A stretch of 60,000 nucleotides of DNA from Strigamia acuminata (GCA_949358305.1 OX442321.1:10195605-10255604), one strand, 5' to 3'; numbered from the stretch's first letter, positions 41,166 through 52,445 are shown. Notes: generated by a model not told the origin, from the sequence alone. Translations and numbers: made by a program.

Positions 41166-42932
41166 ATGCCGCTGACCGGGAACCCCGAGAAATACAATCC
41201 ATCGGACGATTGGTCCACTTATGTGTTCCAAATGAAGTGCGTCTTCGCGTGCAACAAAATCACTTTGGACGCCGACAAGGTCAACCACCTTTTGGCTTGT
41301 GTCGGGATGGCTACCGTGCAGAAAATCGTGGATTTGGTCCGACCCAAAGATCCTTCAACGATGAAATACGACGAAATCGTGGCGCTTGTGGAAAAACACC
41401 AAAAGCCAAAACCGCTGGTGCAAGGTGAGCTGATTCGTTTTCGATCGCGTCGTCGCAACAAAGGCGAGACAGTGATGGAGTTTGCTACCGCCTTGCAGGC
41501 GCTTACTAAATATTGCGAACTGGGCAAAAATCTCAACAACGAGCTGAGAAACCAGCTTATATTTAGACTAAACATGCGTGCGGTTCAAGAAACGCTGTAT
41601 TTGCAGACCAATCTCACCTTCGAGACAGCTTTAGCTGCCGCCGTAGCAGCTGAGTTGGCTAGCTCTGACATTATGAGCTTCACTGATACGTCTACATCCG
41701 TGCATCAGGTCGGCAACGCCACCAAATCTAACGACAGTGGCAAACGCTCCTCCAGGGACACCACTGGTCACCAACACAAGCCATCGGGCGTGAAACACCA
41801 ACGTGACCCCGACAAATGCTTGTCGTGCGGTGAAACAGGCCACAAACGTGCGGACTGCAAGTTTCGCAAGTACAAATGCAACAACTGCGGCCGCGAAGGC
41901 CACATCCAGTCTGCATGCATGTCTACTGCATCGAAATCGGCGCCACTTCACGCAATCGACGTGGAACCGAGGCAATTCACGAGGAAGTTGACCTTCTACT
42001 CGATCACACCTTCAGTTGCTCCGCCTGCGACAGCTGTGAATTCGGCGACGATAAAACGCATCAAGCCGCTGGTCATCAAAGTCATCGTCGCGTCCACCAA
42101 GCTCTGGATGGAGTTGGACACGGGCGCTGGTGCCACATTCATCAGCAGAAAATTGTATAACAAATGCTTTTCTCAATTTCCTTTAGAACCGCTGGACATC
42201 GAAATGTCGTCCTACGATGGACACGTCCTGCCGATGGAAGGCGTCTGCACCGTTCCAGTGTGTTACGGCGATCGCTCCCACGCTTTGCCGCTGTGTGTGG
42301 CGACTTCAGGCACCGTCCCGTTGCTAGGTCGCGACTGGCTGGACGCGTTCGGTCTCATCGAGAAGACGAAAGGCGCGGTTGGTGCTGTCGCGTACGCCCT
42401 CACGCCGAGTGTAGGAGCTGTGCCCACACCTCCGCCCATCACATCTTCGCCTGCCATTGCTCCAACTGCAGCTGCTTCCCCTGCGACGCCTGCTGCTCCG
42501 AGACTGCACCTGCTCGACCCTCGTTTGCTGCCCGACCTCACGGTGATGGACCCGATGCGTAAGCGCGTTAAAATTGGGCGCCCGCTTCCAATTGAGGGGG
42601 AAAGTTCCTGCAGCTTTCCATTCGTTTTGCCGCCAGATCTGCTTCCAGACACGCAGACTCCAGCCGCACGAACAGCAGCAGCAGTTCCAACAGCGTCGAC
42701 TCCAGCAGCTACACATGCGTCCACGTCAACTGCGACTTCAGCACTGACCACAACAGCAGTGCGAACGCCGACACCGACAACACTTGTTCCGGCTCAACAA
42801 AACGTTCCAGTCCCGGCTGCGACTCCTCCTCCGCGTCCTCCGACTCCGCCGCCGATTCCTGTACCGCCAGCGCACAGTCGAAGATCTCGCCGTGGTCGCA
42901 AGCAAACTCAGTTTTATGGTTTTTCGGAATAA
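41166..42932 (+). CDS. Retrotransposon Gag with zinc knuckles and aspartic protease
   Basis: The frame is open from 40707, but Gag most likely starts at the ATG at 41166 (MPLTGNPEKYNPSDDW) after the LTR and leader. A capsid-like region has SRRRNKGETVMEFATALQAL. Two CCHC zinc knuckles follow (CLSCGETGHKRADC; CNNCGREGHIQSAC), as expected for RNA binding. An aspartic protease of the Ty3/gypsy type has LDTGAGATFIS and the late motif PLLGRDWLDAF. After that comes a Pro/Ala/Thr-rich stretch and a basic tail, RRSRRGRK, with no polymerase. Higher GC than the surroundings fits a separate origin. Confidence 0.9.
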   Translation: MPLTGNPEKYNPSDDWSTYVFQMKCVFACNKITLDADKVNHLLACVGMATVQKIVDLVRPKDPSTMKYDEIVALVEKHQKPKPLVQGELIRFRSRRRNKGETVMEFATALQALTKYCELGKNLNNELRNQLIFRLNMRAVQETLYLQTNLTFETALAAAVAAELASSDIMSFTDTSTSVHQVGNATKSNDSGKRSSRDTTGHQHKPSGVKHQRDPDKCLSCGETGHKRADCKFRKYKCNNCGREGHIQSACMSTASKSAPLHAIDVEPRQFTRKLTFYSITPSVAPPATAVNSATIKRIKPLVIKVIVASTKLWMELDTGAGATFISRKLYNKCFSQFPLEPLDIEMSSYDGHVLPMEGVCTVPVCYGDRSHALPLCVATSGTVPLLGRDWLDAFGLIEKTKGAVGAVAYALTPSVGAVPTPPPITSSPAIAPTAAASPATPAAPRLHLLDPRLLPDLTVMDPMRKRVKIGRPLPIEGESSCSFPFVLPPDLLPDTQTPAARTAAAVPTASTPAATHASTSTATSALTTTAVRTPTPTTLVPAQQNVPVPAATPPPRPPTPPPIPVPPAHSRRSRRGRKQTQFYGFSE

Positions 42933-43074
42933 CATAATTAGATTTAAACTTCGAGTATTCATTGTTACACCTTGTCAGAATTCAATTGTTTATTGTTAGT
43001 ATATTACATTCCATGTCTTATTTCAACTTTCAATGTTTTAATTGTTTACCCTTGTTTCACAATTGGGGGAATGA

Positions 43075-43257
43075 TGGAGTATCTCGTACTCCACTTTTGT
43101 TTATGATAATTTGTGACGCTGCCGATTGCAGCGCCACCTACGTTGTTACTCGATTAAAAGACACTTATGCAAATAAGCCCACTCAACATGGTCGTCTTCT
43201 AGTCCGTTCTTTTCCAATCCAACACCATCGATCTGAATCCATTACAAGAACACATCA
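43075..43257 (+). repeat. 3' LTR
   Basis: This is the partner of the 5' LTR, followed by the CTAGT target duplication and then the continuation of the host duplication. Confidence 0.95.
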
Positions 43258-43262
43258 CTAGT

Positions 43263-43812
43263 CATTATATATTTTTAAGTTATTCCTCGATTCAAGATTG
43301 TTACGTTAGTGTTGTATTAGACCAATACCTAACTCTTTGACATAACTCCTCCCTTACGATTATGAATATGTGACTTGATGTGATGTCGTTGAACATGATT
43401 AAATTATTTTATTTTCAAATTCACGATGCAATGAGCCGCATTAGAGTACTGACTGTTGGAATGGCTCCGGCTATAAAAATCAACTTATAAGAAAAATTCA
43501 AACAAAAGGGAGATTAACCCATAGAATTAAAGTCTCTCAAAAGTCAAAGCGACATCAACGAGTTGGTCCATTTGGTGCAATTCTGTAAATTTACAGCTTG
43601 TCTTCTCTGCGTTACACGTTGCACTGCACTGTAATGTAATTATCAGGGGCGTTTCAGGCTTCCCTGCTGCCCAGATGCAATAGGCGGCACATGAGACTGA
43701 ACACCTCCTTTGCCCGTAAGACCCTTCCGCCCGGCTTAAGACGCCTTTGGTATTTATGGCTAAACCATGCCAGAAACGATTCCATCCGGTTCGTTTTCTT
43801 TTGAAATTTCCA
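43263..43812. repeat. Continuation of the host segmental duplication after the LTR element
   Basis: This matches about 37310-37870 with scattered substitutions and small deletions. Confidence 0.85.
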
Positions 43813-43918
43813 CTAATTTGAGCCTGTGCACCATCTTCGACAATTTTCAATTTACATTAGCGAAAGAAAGAGAAAAGATCCTCTGAGTGGTCAATATAAA
43901 ATTAAGCCCATATCAGTT

Positions 43919-44468
43919 TTAGAATTTGAAGCCGTCGGTTGGAGCCGTCACGTTCGGATCAAATTGGAACCCTTCTTCAGAAGCCTTTGGAATGAAAGCA
44001 GGATCCTCATACCGGTACGCCCGAATGCCGCCCGCCCAAATGCCGCCCGCTCGAATGCCGCCCGAATGCCGCCCGCCCAAATGCCGCCCGCCCGAATGCT
44101 GCTGCCCGAATTCCGCCTGCCCGAATGACGCCGAAATGCCGCCGGAATGCCATCCGAATGCCTGCCGCCCGAATGCCGCCCGAATGCCGCCCGAATGCCG
44201 CCCGAATGCCGCCCGAATGCCTGCTGCCCGAGTGCCGCCCAATTACCTGCCGCACAAATGCCGCCCGAATGCCGCCCGAATGCCGCCCGAATGCCGCCCG
44301 AATGCCTGCCGCCCGGATGCCGCCTGGTTGATTACTGCTCGCGTTCAAAACTATCGTCTCCAAACTCTAACGTTTAAGATCGTCGTCGGTCGTTTGCGGC
44401 AAATTGCGTCGTTTCAATAGCGATTCTTTGCGTTTATTTTTTCTCCATTTGCTCCGTCTTCTACCCGT
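43919..44468 (-). pseudogene. Importin-alpha copy E: shell with the ARM region replaced by a minisatellite
   Basis: The right end (44330-44468) is an IBB exon like that of [21 protein letters not shown]. Its start codon is ACG and a TAG follows DDDLKR. After [11 protein letters not shown] the sequence switches to a GC-rich minisatellite (44020-44325). The left end resumes exactly in the last importin exon (YEDPAFIPKASEEGFQFDP..GFKF, stop at 43919-43921). All exons between are missing. No full frame exists. Confidence 0.88.
44020..44325 (+). repeat. GC-rich minisatellite, about 11-bp unit
   Basis: About 25 units of GCCGCCCGAAT and variants (some with CCTGCCGCCC or CCCAAAT). It is far richer in GC than its surroundings. 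On the minus strand it would read as GGIRAAFGRHS-type repeats. Confidence 0.92.
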
Positions 44469-45418
44469 TTCTTACGAGGAGAGTAATTGATAGTTAAACT
44501 GAAGGTGGTCGAAATTGATGCGTCCCATTTGAGGAATACATTATACACCAAAGGTAAGTGTGGACATGTTCACTCTGTAGATTTCAAGAGTCGACTGTTT
44601 TATTCAGAATATCTTGTTGTTGCCAGCCATTAGCTGCCTGGCAACTGCATATTGTACTTTGGGAATTTAATATTGTTGTCGTAGAAAACATAATAACAAA
44701 GTTTTTTTGTATTTAAAAAAAAATCATTTAGGGGTCAGTAAATGTCTTTTTCGGCAAAAAAAAAATGCATTTTTACATATAGGCTATACTAAGGGTGTCC
44801 TTTAGACCCTTTCCGCCTTAATCTGAACCATCTCGGTACTTTGTGTTTAGTACAAAATGAACAATAGGTAAGAACGGGCCTGTATCCAACAAGGACGAGA
44901 AACCAAGCTCGACATTAGGCATCTTACGACATGACTCAATGGAGGCAACACCGCCGAGTAAGACCAAACAAAACTCCATAGAATAACAATCTTTTAACAT
45001 ATCTTTGTAAACATATATTGGCAGTTATTATTAATCCATTGGTAAATTACTTAGTGATTTTTTAATTGATACAAAATTTTTTTTGTGGATTTTAATTTAA
45101 ATTATTTTATTTTCAAATTCAAACATGAGAGGGTTTAACTCAAATTCCAAAACTATTCAATCTCAAAAGTAAAAATCCATTCTATAACGTCAACAAGTCT
45201 ATCCATTTTTGGAGCGCTTCTTCAAATTGACTGCATTTTGACGTTTTTCTGCAATACACGTTGCACTACACTTTGTGATCGCTGATGAAATTCAGAACAC
45301 GGATTTTTTGTTTTGCTTTATTTTATTATTTTATACAATTATGTCTCTTTTTTTTTAATTAAAAAAGTAACTTTAAAATTTTCCTGCGCCATTATAAAAT
45401 TAGGCCCATGTCAGTTTC
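44469..45418. other. Spacer between importin copies E and F
   Basis: 44520-44770 matches 47450-47720 upstream of copy F. 44780-44985 is a stretch of higher GC with no match elsewhere in the window and a 60-codon minus-strand ORF that is not recognised. 44985-45345 matches 31395-31790. No supported gene. Confidence 0.55.
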
Positions 45419-47411
45419 TTAGAATTTGAACCCGCCGATTGGAATTGTCACATTCGGATCAAATTTAAACCCTTGTTCGGAAGCCTGTGGTTTTTTTGTA
45501 AGAACTTCAACCGCCTACAAGCAATATTTTTTTGCGAAAAAAACATGAATTTTAAAATTTTAAAATTTGCTCTCACCTCGTCAGAGAAATATTGATCAAT
45601 TATATCGAAAGATAAATCAAATATCTGTTCGTTCTTATGATTTTGTAGTACTTCTATGTTTTCCAAACCTGTTAAAAACGATGTAATGTAAATCATTTGC
45701 TCGCTAATTTAAAACTTCTATAAAACTTACCGCCACATTTCTTGATCATGCTACAAATTGCGACCAACTGGTTTCCACCCATCTTGAGAATATTTGTAAT
45801 GCCGTCCAAAACAAATTGAATCACTTGAACGTCTTTACACGTCAGAAGACTGCAGAAGGGCGGTATCACTCCTTCCTGTACCAAATATGCAATTTGAGTT
45901 TGGTTACCGTTGATCGTTAGATTGCTGATGGCCCGAGCGGCCTCTTTTTGGGTTTGTAAATCACCCTGCAAATATTTCAAACACATTAAGTGAACCACAA
46001 ACGGAAATCAACCTCTCACCTTTCCTAAATAATGAATTATTGAAGGAATCAGATTTGCGTCAATAACTGCCTGTAGCTGCTGCTGATTTCCCGCAGTAAT
46101 ATTCGACAAAAACCACAGCGACTCCTAAAATATTTGAAAAAATCAATTTGTTTAATCATTAAAATTAATTTAAATGTTTACTTTATTGATTTTAAAACTC
46201 TTATGTGAGAGTAGGGCTGGAAAATGAGAGAGCGCGTTACAATTTAAAACAACTTGGGTCTGTTCGTCATTGCCAGTCACTATGTTTCCTGTTGCTTGAA
46301 GTGCCGCTGTCTGATGAAATAAAACGATAACAATTTTTTTTCAAACCAATTTGGCATTGTTTTTAGATGAAAAAAGCTCCCAATACCTGCACTTTGACTT
46401 CTTTGTGGCCGAGAAGTGGTACGAGGTGCTCAACGACACCGCAGTCTATGACCATTTGAATCCGCTCATTACCACCTTCGGTCAAATCTGATAATGCCCA
46501 AACAGCGTCTACTAGAATCTGACAATAAAAATAAATAAAATTAAAAAAATATCGTTAATTTCAGAAGTTTAATTCATTTACAATTTTATAAACTTTAACA
46601 TCGGTATGCTGAATTAGCTTGCACAGGGCGGCAAGAATTTTATTTATAGTGTCGGCAGAAGGGCTCGGATCTTTGCTGCGATATAAGGTTTCTATGACCC
46701 GCATTATTTCACGAAGAAATGAAACCGAAATTTCAGGATTTATTAAGGCTACCAACGGTTCAGTTACGCCCAAAGAAATAACATAGTTTCGTAGCTTGGG
46801 TCCATCTGCAATAATGTTTCCGAGTGCCATAACAGCTTGCTCGCAGACATTTTGGTGCGAAGAATGCAAAAGCTGTAAGAATATTGGCACCGCTCCTGAG
46901 GTATGTTGAGATTGGAATCAAAATTATTGAAAATGTGTTGGTAAATCACGTGTTTTATGGGAGAAATACCTGCATTTACAACCGCTAGCGTCTGTTTCGA
47001 CGTTCCATTTGCGATCATTGCTAACACCCAAGCAACTTCGAATTGAAGAGAGGCACTGAAATTAAAATTGAACTTAATGTAGCCTGCATGTTTTAGTGAA
47101 TTTTAATTAAATGTGTTTTACTTTTCGTGGCATTCTAAACAACGGACTAAAATTTGTAGAATTCCCGATTGAATCAAATCGTCTATGGGAGGATTTCCAT
47201 CACACGACAGAAGATTCCTTACATACTTGACAGCACTTAATAAATCTGGTTGATTACTGCTCGCGTTCAAATCTATCGTTTCCAAACTTGTGTGGTTAAG
47301 ACCTTTGTCAGTTTCGTCATCGTTGGTCGATTCTATTTGCGACATATTGCGTGGTTTCAATAACGATTCTTTGCGTTTATTTTTTCTCAATTTGTTCCGT
47401 CTTCTACCCAT
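45419..47411 (-). CDS. Importin-alpha copy F: divergent
   Basis: The start is ATG at 47411 ([22 protein letters not shown]). The IBB keeps basic residues but lacks the EVTVE segment. ARM exons are open: [91 protein letters not shown]. The last exon has [14 protein letters not shown] and ends at 45419-45421. NLS-contacting Trp/Asn are lost in ARM2 (N to M), ARM3 (W to M), ARM4 (W to R, N to T) and ARM8 (W to R). The donor after HTDVK is a weak GTTTAT. No equivalent of the first coding exon of G was found. It may be a paralogue with altered binding or a gene in early decay. Confidence 0.7.
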
Positions 47412-47850
47412 TTTTTACGTGGAGAGTGATTGATGTAGTTAAACAGAACGTGTTCGAAACTGATGCGTATTCTCAAAGGTAAGTGTAGACATGTTCGCTC
47501 TGTAGATTTTAAGAGTCGACTGTTTTATTCGGAATATTTTGTTCTTGCCAGTCATTGAATGACTGCCTAGCAACAGTATCTCGAGAATTTCGCTTTGTTG
47601 TTGTTTTTGTTGTGATAGAAAACATAATAATAACAATAAAGCATTTTTGAATTTAAAAAGATACGATATTTCTGGGTGAGAAAATACTTTTGTCGGCAAA
47701 AAATATGCATTTTTACATGTACAAGTGGCTCTACAAAAGGTGTAAGCAAAATTCAAACAAAAGAGAGATTACTCCAAACTCTAATATAATTCAATAATCT
47801 CAAAAGAAAAAGTTCACTGTGGCGTCAACGGATCGGTCCGTTTGGAGCGT

Positions 47851-48171
47851 GTGAAATTTCGCATTTGGTGAAATTTATATTTGTTTATTTGTTATGATTA
47901 TTTTTGATGATTTCTTTGATTTAATTCTGCACTTGGTCACCACTGAGTGACCTCCGGTGACCTCCCTTTCGATTCTCCGAACTGTAACCCTTGACCCGAA
48001 ACCCCCCTTTTTTCTCAGAACCAATTATCTTAAAAAACCCCGGTTCCTTTTTAGTGTAAAAATAAAGTTTACTTCGTTAAGATGTGCTGCATTTTTCTCT
48101 CAACGAACAAATGATTAGAGACTAACAAAATCCGATCCCGACTTCGAACCTCGTTTAATCGTACATCACGT
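47851..48171. mobile_element. Possible solo LTR
   Basis: A foreign-looking segment interrupts the duplicated host unit between GGAGCG and the TTTTCTGCGTTACACG block. It begins TGTGAAAT, ends near TACATCA and contains an AATAAAG signal. No second copy or clear target duplication is visible. Confidence 0.3.
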
Positions 48172-48415
48172 GAGTGTTTTTCCTTGCTGGAAATTTACAG
48201 AGCGCTTTTTATCATCTTTTCTGCGTTACACGTTGCACTGCATTTTGGGTAAAAATGATCAAAAACTGCAAAAAAACGGTTAAAATGATCGCTGATGAAA
48301 TTCAGAACATGGATTTGTTATGTTTTGTTTTATTTTTAATTTTCAACTGTTTTCACTCTACTTTTTGTTTTCGGTGAAAATAGCCCGTGCGTCTATTTCC
48401 ACCGATTTCTGTAAT

Positions 48416-48478
48416 CATTTTGAGAAAAATTGGTGGAAATAACCCATGCGTCTATTTCCACCGATTTTTCTCAAAATG
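48416..48478. repeat. Foldback hairpin, 26-bp arms
   Basis: Arms 48416-48441 and 48453-48478 are reverse complements with one mismatch and an 11-nt loop. A further direct half-copy, GCGTCTATTTCCACCGATTT, precedes them at about 48389. Confidence 0.85.
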
Positions 48479-50008
48479 AATAGCGTTGATAGAAGTGGCC
48501 CAGTGTTCTATTGCGTTTCCATGCACTCAATATTATTGTTTTATTTTTTTTTACACACAAATAATTGGTTAATGAGATTTTATAAAATAAATGATAAATG
48601 ACTTTTTTCGACGAGATTGACGAGACTTTTCACATTCGTATCTAGTTGAATTATTGTGATTGAGAATAAGAAGTTGAAAGGATTTTTAAAAATAAGTTTA
48701 TTCAATTGCCAAATTATTTTTTTTATAACATGTACACACAAAAAAATGTTATTTTATTATTTTTCTTTTCAATATTTTTTTGCAGTAGTGTTACCTAATT
48801 ACACAGTTAGGTTTTTAAATTAAAAAAATGTTTTTTTTAAAAAAAAGTAAGTTTTTAAAATTTATTTTTATTTTTTAAGTGTAAAGTAAGCAAATCTATT
48901 CACAAAAAAAAAAAAAAAAAAAAAAGAATTCAACCTAGAGAATTTAATTAAGATAGCCATGGTCAACGTGTCTGAGTTATTCTAAGACGACATCATTTTT
49001 AGTTTGGGCTTTTAATTATTTACAAAGCCCACATTGGGCCGTTTCAACATTTGCATATATAAAACTGTAATTATACAGTAATGAAATTGAATTGAAGCAT
49101 TTTTTTTAGACATTGAAAATACCGAAAATGACAGCAAGTAAAATCTTGCTAAATTCACAGCTACACTCTTCAAGTGTTTATAGTTAATGAAATCTTAGTT
49201 CTTTGAAACAGCCCAATCCTGGTATAGATAATGGAAAATGCATAAGAAAACTTAAATCAAAATACAATTCGATTGCTTTTTTTCTTTCTCTTTCTTTCTT
49301 TTCTTTTCTTCTTCAAATTGTGAATCGATCATCACACTATTATCACTCGGAATTGCAATCAGAAAAAGAAAAGTTCTAAGTGGGCAAATTTTACAATTGA
49401 AAAATGCGTAAAATGACCCTATATTCAGAATTGAAAAATTCTTTTTCTTTTCTTTAAATCTACAAACACTTAACTAACAGTCAATCAAAATAATATTCAT
49501 TAACCACATCCAGATAGTCCCATTTTACAATTTCAATTTAAATTGCCAATAAAATGTGCAGTTTGGTACAAAACTTATTTACATAAACATAAAGTTGGTT
49601 ATAACAATTTTAAAATGAATTTTTTAATAAACCATCCAACATTATCTCCAGTTCGTTCTGAAGACTATGAAGTGAATTCATAAAACAAAATAATAATAAT
49701 AAAAACAAAAAAAAAACAAATATTTTATTTTCTTAACCGTTCATCATTTAAAAACTTTAGTTTTTGTATCTTAAAGAGTAAGAATTAGTAAATCAATAGA
49801 CTACTTTATCATTCCGTTTCAATACACAGAAATGACGTCAGAATACTCCCAACAGTAAAGTAATCAATCAATACTGCCAATCATCGTTCGCAACAAAATG
49901 GAAATTTTTCGATGATGAATTAAGAAATCACAAACACGTACGGGGATCAAATTAGCGAAAGAAAGAAAAGGTCTTCTGTCCCATTATAAAATTAAGCCCA
50001 CATCAGTT

Positions 50009-52445
50009 TTAGAATTTGAAACCGTCGGTTGGAGCCGTCACGTTCGGATCAAATTGGAACCCTTGTTCAGAAGCCTGTGGAATCAAAGCAGGATCCTCAT
50101 CCGCCTACACACGATTGGAAAAAAAAACACATCAATTTTAAGGTTTCAAAATGTCAAAAATCGTTCTCACCTCTTCAGAGAAATATTGATCAATTATGTC
50201 GTAAGATAATTTATATATCTCTTCATTCTCATGATTTTGTAAGACTTCTATGTTGTCCAAACCTGTTGAAAACGATGTAATCTAAATCATTCACTCGCTA
50301 CTCTAAAACTTCTAGAAAACTTACCGCCACACTCCTCAATCATGCTACAAATAGCCACCAACTGGTTTCCAGCCATCTTAAGGATATTCGTAATGCCGTC
50401 CAATACAACTTGAATCACTTGAACGTCTTTACACGTCAGGAGACTGCAGAAAGGCGGTATCACTCCTTCCTGTACCAGATATGCAACCTGGTTTTTGTTA
50501 CCGCTGATTGTGAGGTTGCTGATGGCCCAAGCAGCTTCTTTTTGCGTTTGAAAATCACCCTGCAAACATTTCAAACACATTAATTTCATCGCAAATAATA
50601 ATCATCACCACCTCACCCTTCCTAAATGATGAATTATTAAAGGAATCAGATTCGCATCGATGACTGCCTGCACTTGCTGCTGATTTCCCGCAGTAATATT
50701 GGACAAAAACCACACAGACTCCTAGAAAACAATAAAAGTCAATTTTCTTATTTATTACATTCAATTCAAGTGTTTACCTTATTGATCTTATCCTTCTGAT
50801 GTGTGAGTAGGGCTGGAAAATGAGAAAGCGCGTTACAATTTAAAACAACTTGAGTCTGTTCGTCACTGCCAGTCACAATATTTCCCACGGCCCGAAGTGC
50901 TGCTGTCTGATGAAATAAAACGTTTCAAATGTTTTAAAAAAAGTTTAACCAATTTCGTATTTTTTTTTTCAAAAAAACTCTCCATACCTGTACTTTGACT
51001 TCTTTGTGACTTAGAAGTGGTACGAGGTACTGAACGACTCCGCAGTCTATGACCATCTGAATCTGCTCATTACCTCCATCGGTCAAATATGATAAAGCCC
51101 AAACAGTGTCTACTAGAATCTGACAATAAAAAAATAAACAAAAAAACAAAAAAATACATCGTTAATTTCATAAGGCGTTAATTTATTTACAATTTGAAAC
51201 ATAGTTACATTAACATCGGTATGATGAATTAGCATGCACAAGGCGGGAAGAATCTCGTTTATAGTTTCGGCAGGAGGGCTCGGATCTTTGTTGCGACACA
51301 AGTTCACTATGACCCACGTTACGTTGCGTAGAAATGAAATGGGAATTTCGGGATTTATGAAGGCTAGTAATGGCTGAACTACACCCAAAGAAATAACATA
51401 GTCTCGTAACCCGGGTCCATCTCCAATAATGTTTCCTAGTGCCCAAACAGCTTGCTCGCAGACATTCTGGTGCGGAGAATGTAAAAGCTGTAAGAATAGT
51501 GGCACCGCTCCTAAGACAGATTGAGAATTTGATTCAAAATTATTCAAAATGTGTTGGTAAAACACGTTTTATACTAGTAGTACCTGCATTTACAACCGCT
51601 TGCGTCTGTTGCGACGTGCCGGATGCAATATTTGTCAATGCCCACGCAGCTTCGAATTGAAGAGACGCGCTGAAATTGAAATTGAATTTAACGTGATTAA
51701 TGAGCATTTTTCACTAGATTTAATTTAATTTAATGTAATTTAATTTAATTTAACGTAATATAATTTTAATTTGTCTTACTTTTCATGGCATTCTAAACAA
51801 TGAACTAAAATTGGTAGTATTCCCGATTGAATCAAATCGTCTATGGGAGGATTTCTATCACTGGACAAAAGCTTTCTAGCAGCTTGCACAGCACTTAATT
51901 GTAAAGTTGGTTGATTACTGCTCGCGTTTAAAACTATCGTCTCCAAACTGGTGTGGTTAAGACCTTTGTCAGTTTCGTCTTCGTCGGTCGAGTCTGTTTG
52001 CGGCACATTGCGTCGTTTCAATAACGACTCTTCGCGTTTATTTTTTCTCAATTCCACGGTCACTTCGTTCCGTCTTCTACGCATTTCCTACGGGGAGAGT
52101 AATTAATAGTTAAAAGAAACGTTGTCGAAACAATAATTAGCATGATTATTGACAACACAAAGCCCATTTGGTGGAACATTTTAAAACTCGTCGGTTGCGT
52201 CGTTTCGATCGTTCTTTTACGTGTAAAAGTGAAAATGTATTCGGCCATTAGAAGTGATGAACCGACAAGATCGTGTAGCCGTAACAGCATGGATTTCATG
52301 TTAGGCCTAACGGATTGTCCCGAGTTTCGACCACCCAATGAGTAATTTTTGAGTTTTCGCAATCAGTTTTATAACTTACATCTTGATCTTTTCCTTTGTT
52401 TTTAAAATGCTGAATCCTAGACTTGTTAATGGCTTCAGTTGCCAT
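50009..52445 (-). CDS. KPNA3/4: Importin-alpha3/4 (karyopherin alpha), copy G, complete
   Basis: This is the NLS receptor that joins importin-beta. Exon 1 (52445-52380) gives [20 protein letters not shown] and QD, then acceptor CCCCGTAG leads to [21 protein letters not shown]. That is a full IBB, matching the Kap-alpha3 start. ARM repeats carry the intact NLS ladder: [80 protein letters not shown]. The C-terminal part has [24 protein letters not shown] and [16 protein letters not shown], ending at 50009-50011. About 520 aa, with ten exons or so and no disruption. It is the only copy with exon 1, so I take it as the parent of the array. Intron 1 contains an unrelated plus-strand ORF (52142-52345). 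Confidence 0.95.

Larger units (their letters stand above)
40805..43257 (+). mobile_element. LTR retrotransposon, gag-protease only, recently inserted
   Basis: Two 183-bp LTRs (40805-40987 and 43075-43257) start TGGAGTATC and end CATCA and differ by a single base. A 5-bp target duplication, CTAGT, flanks the element (40800-40804 and 43258-43262). The paralogous site upstream of copy C at about 37308 is empty. A putative primer-binding region follows the 5' LTR (ATTGGCGACGAGGG) and a G-rich tract (GGGGGAATGA) precedes the 3' LTR. No reverse transcriptase, RNase H or integrase is encoded, so the element must depend on enzymes from elsewhere. Confidence 0.95.
47412..50008. other. Spacer between importin copies F and G
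   Basis: No importin copy lies here. The spacer contains the F-side upstream duplication (47450-47720), a possible solo LTR (about 47851-48171), a weak copy of the 3' unit (48210-48340), a foldback (48416-48478), an A-run (48903-48926) and a CT-rich microsatellite (about 49277-49316). The rest is AT-rich and shows no exon. Confidence 0.55.

Noticed and set aside
42263-42751. Minus-strand ORFs opposite the retroelement protease region
   Set aside because: Alanine/valine-rich shadows of a GC-rich coding strand.
44007-44363. CRISPR-like array
   Set aside because: The tandem repeats have no unique spacers, and the sequence is a eukaryotic minisatellite.
43926-44420. Long proline/arginine/cysteine-rich ORFs in several frames at the minisatellite
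   Set aside because: An 11-bp GC-rich tandem repeat opens several frames by chance. The flanks are importin pseudogene remains.
49277-49316. Pyrimidine-rich tract as a regulatory element
   Set aside because: It looks like a simple CTTT-type microsatellite with no gene start or splice site nearby.
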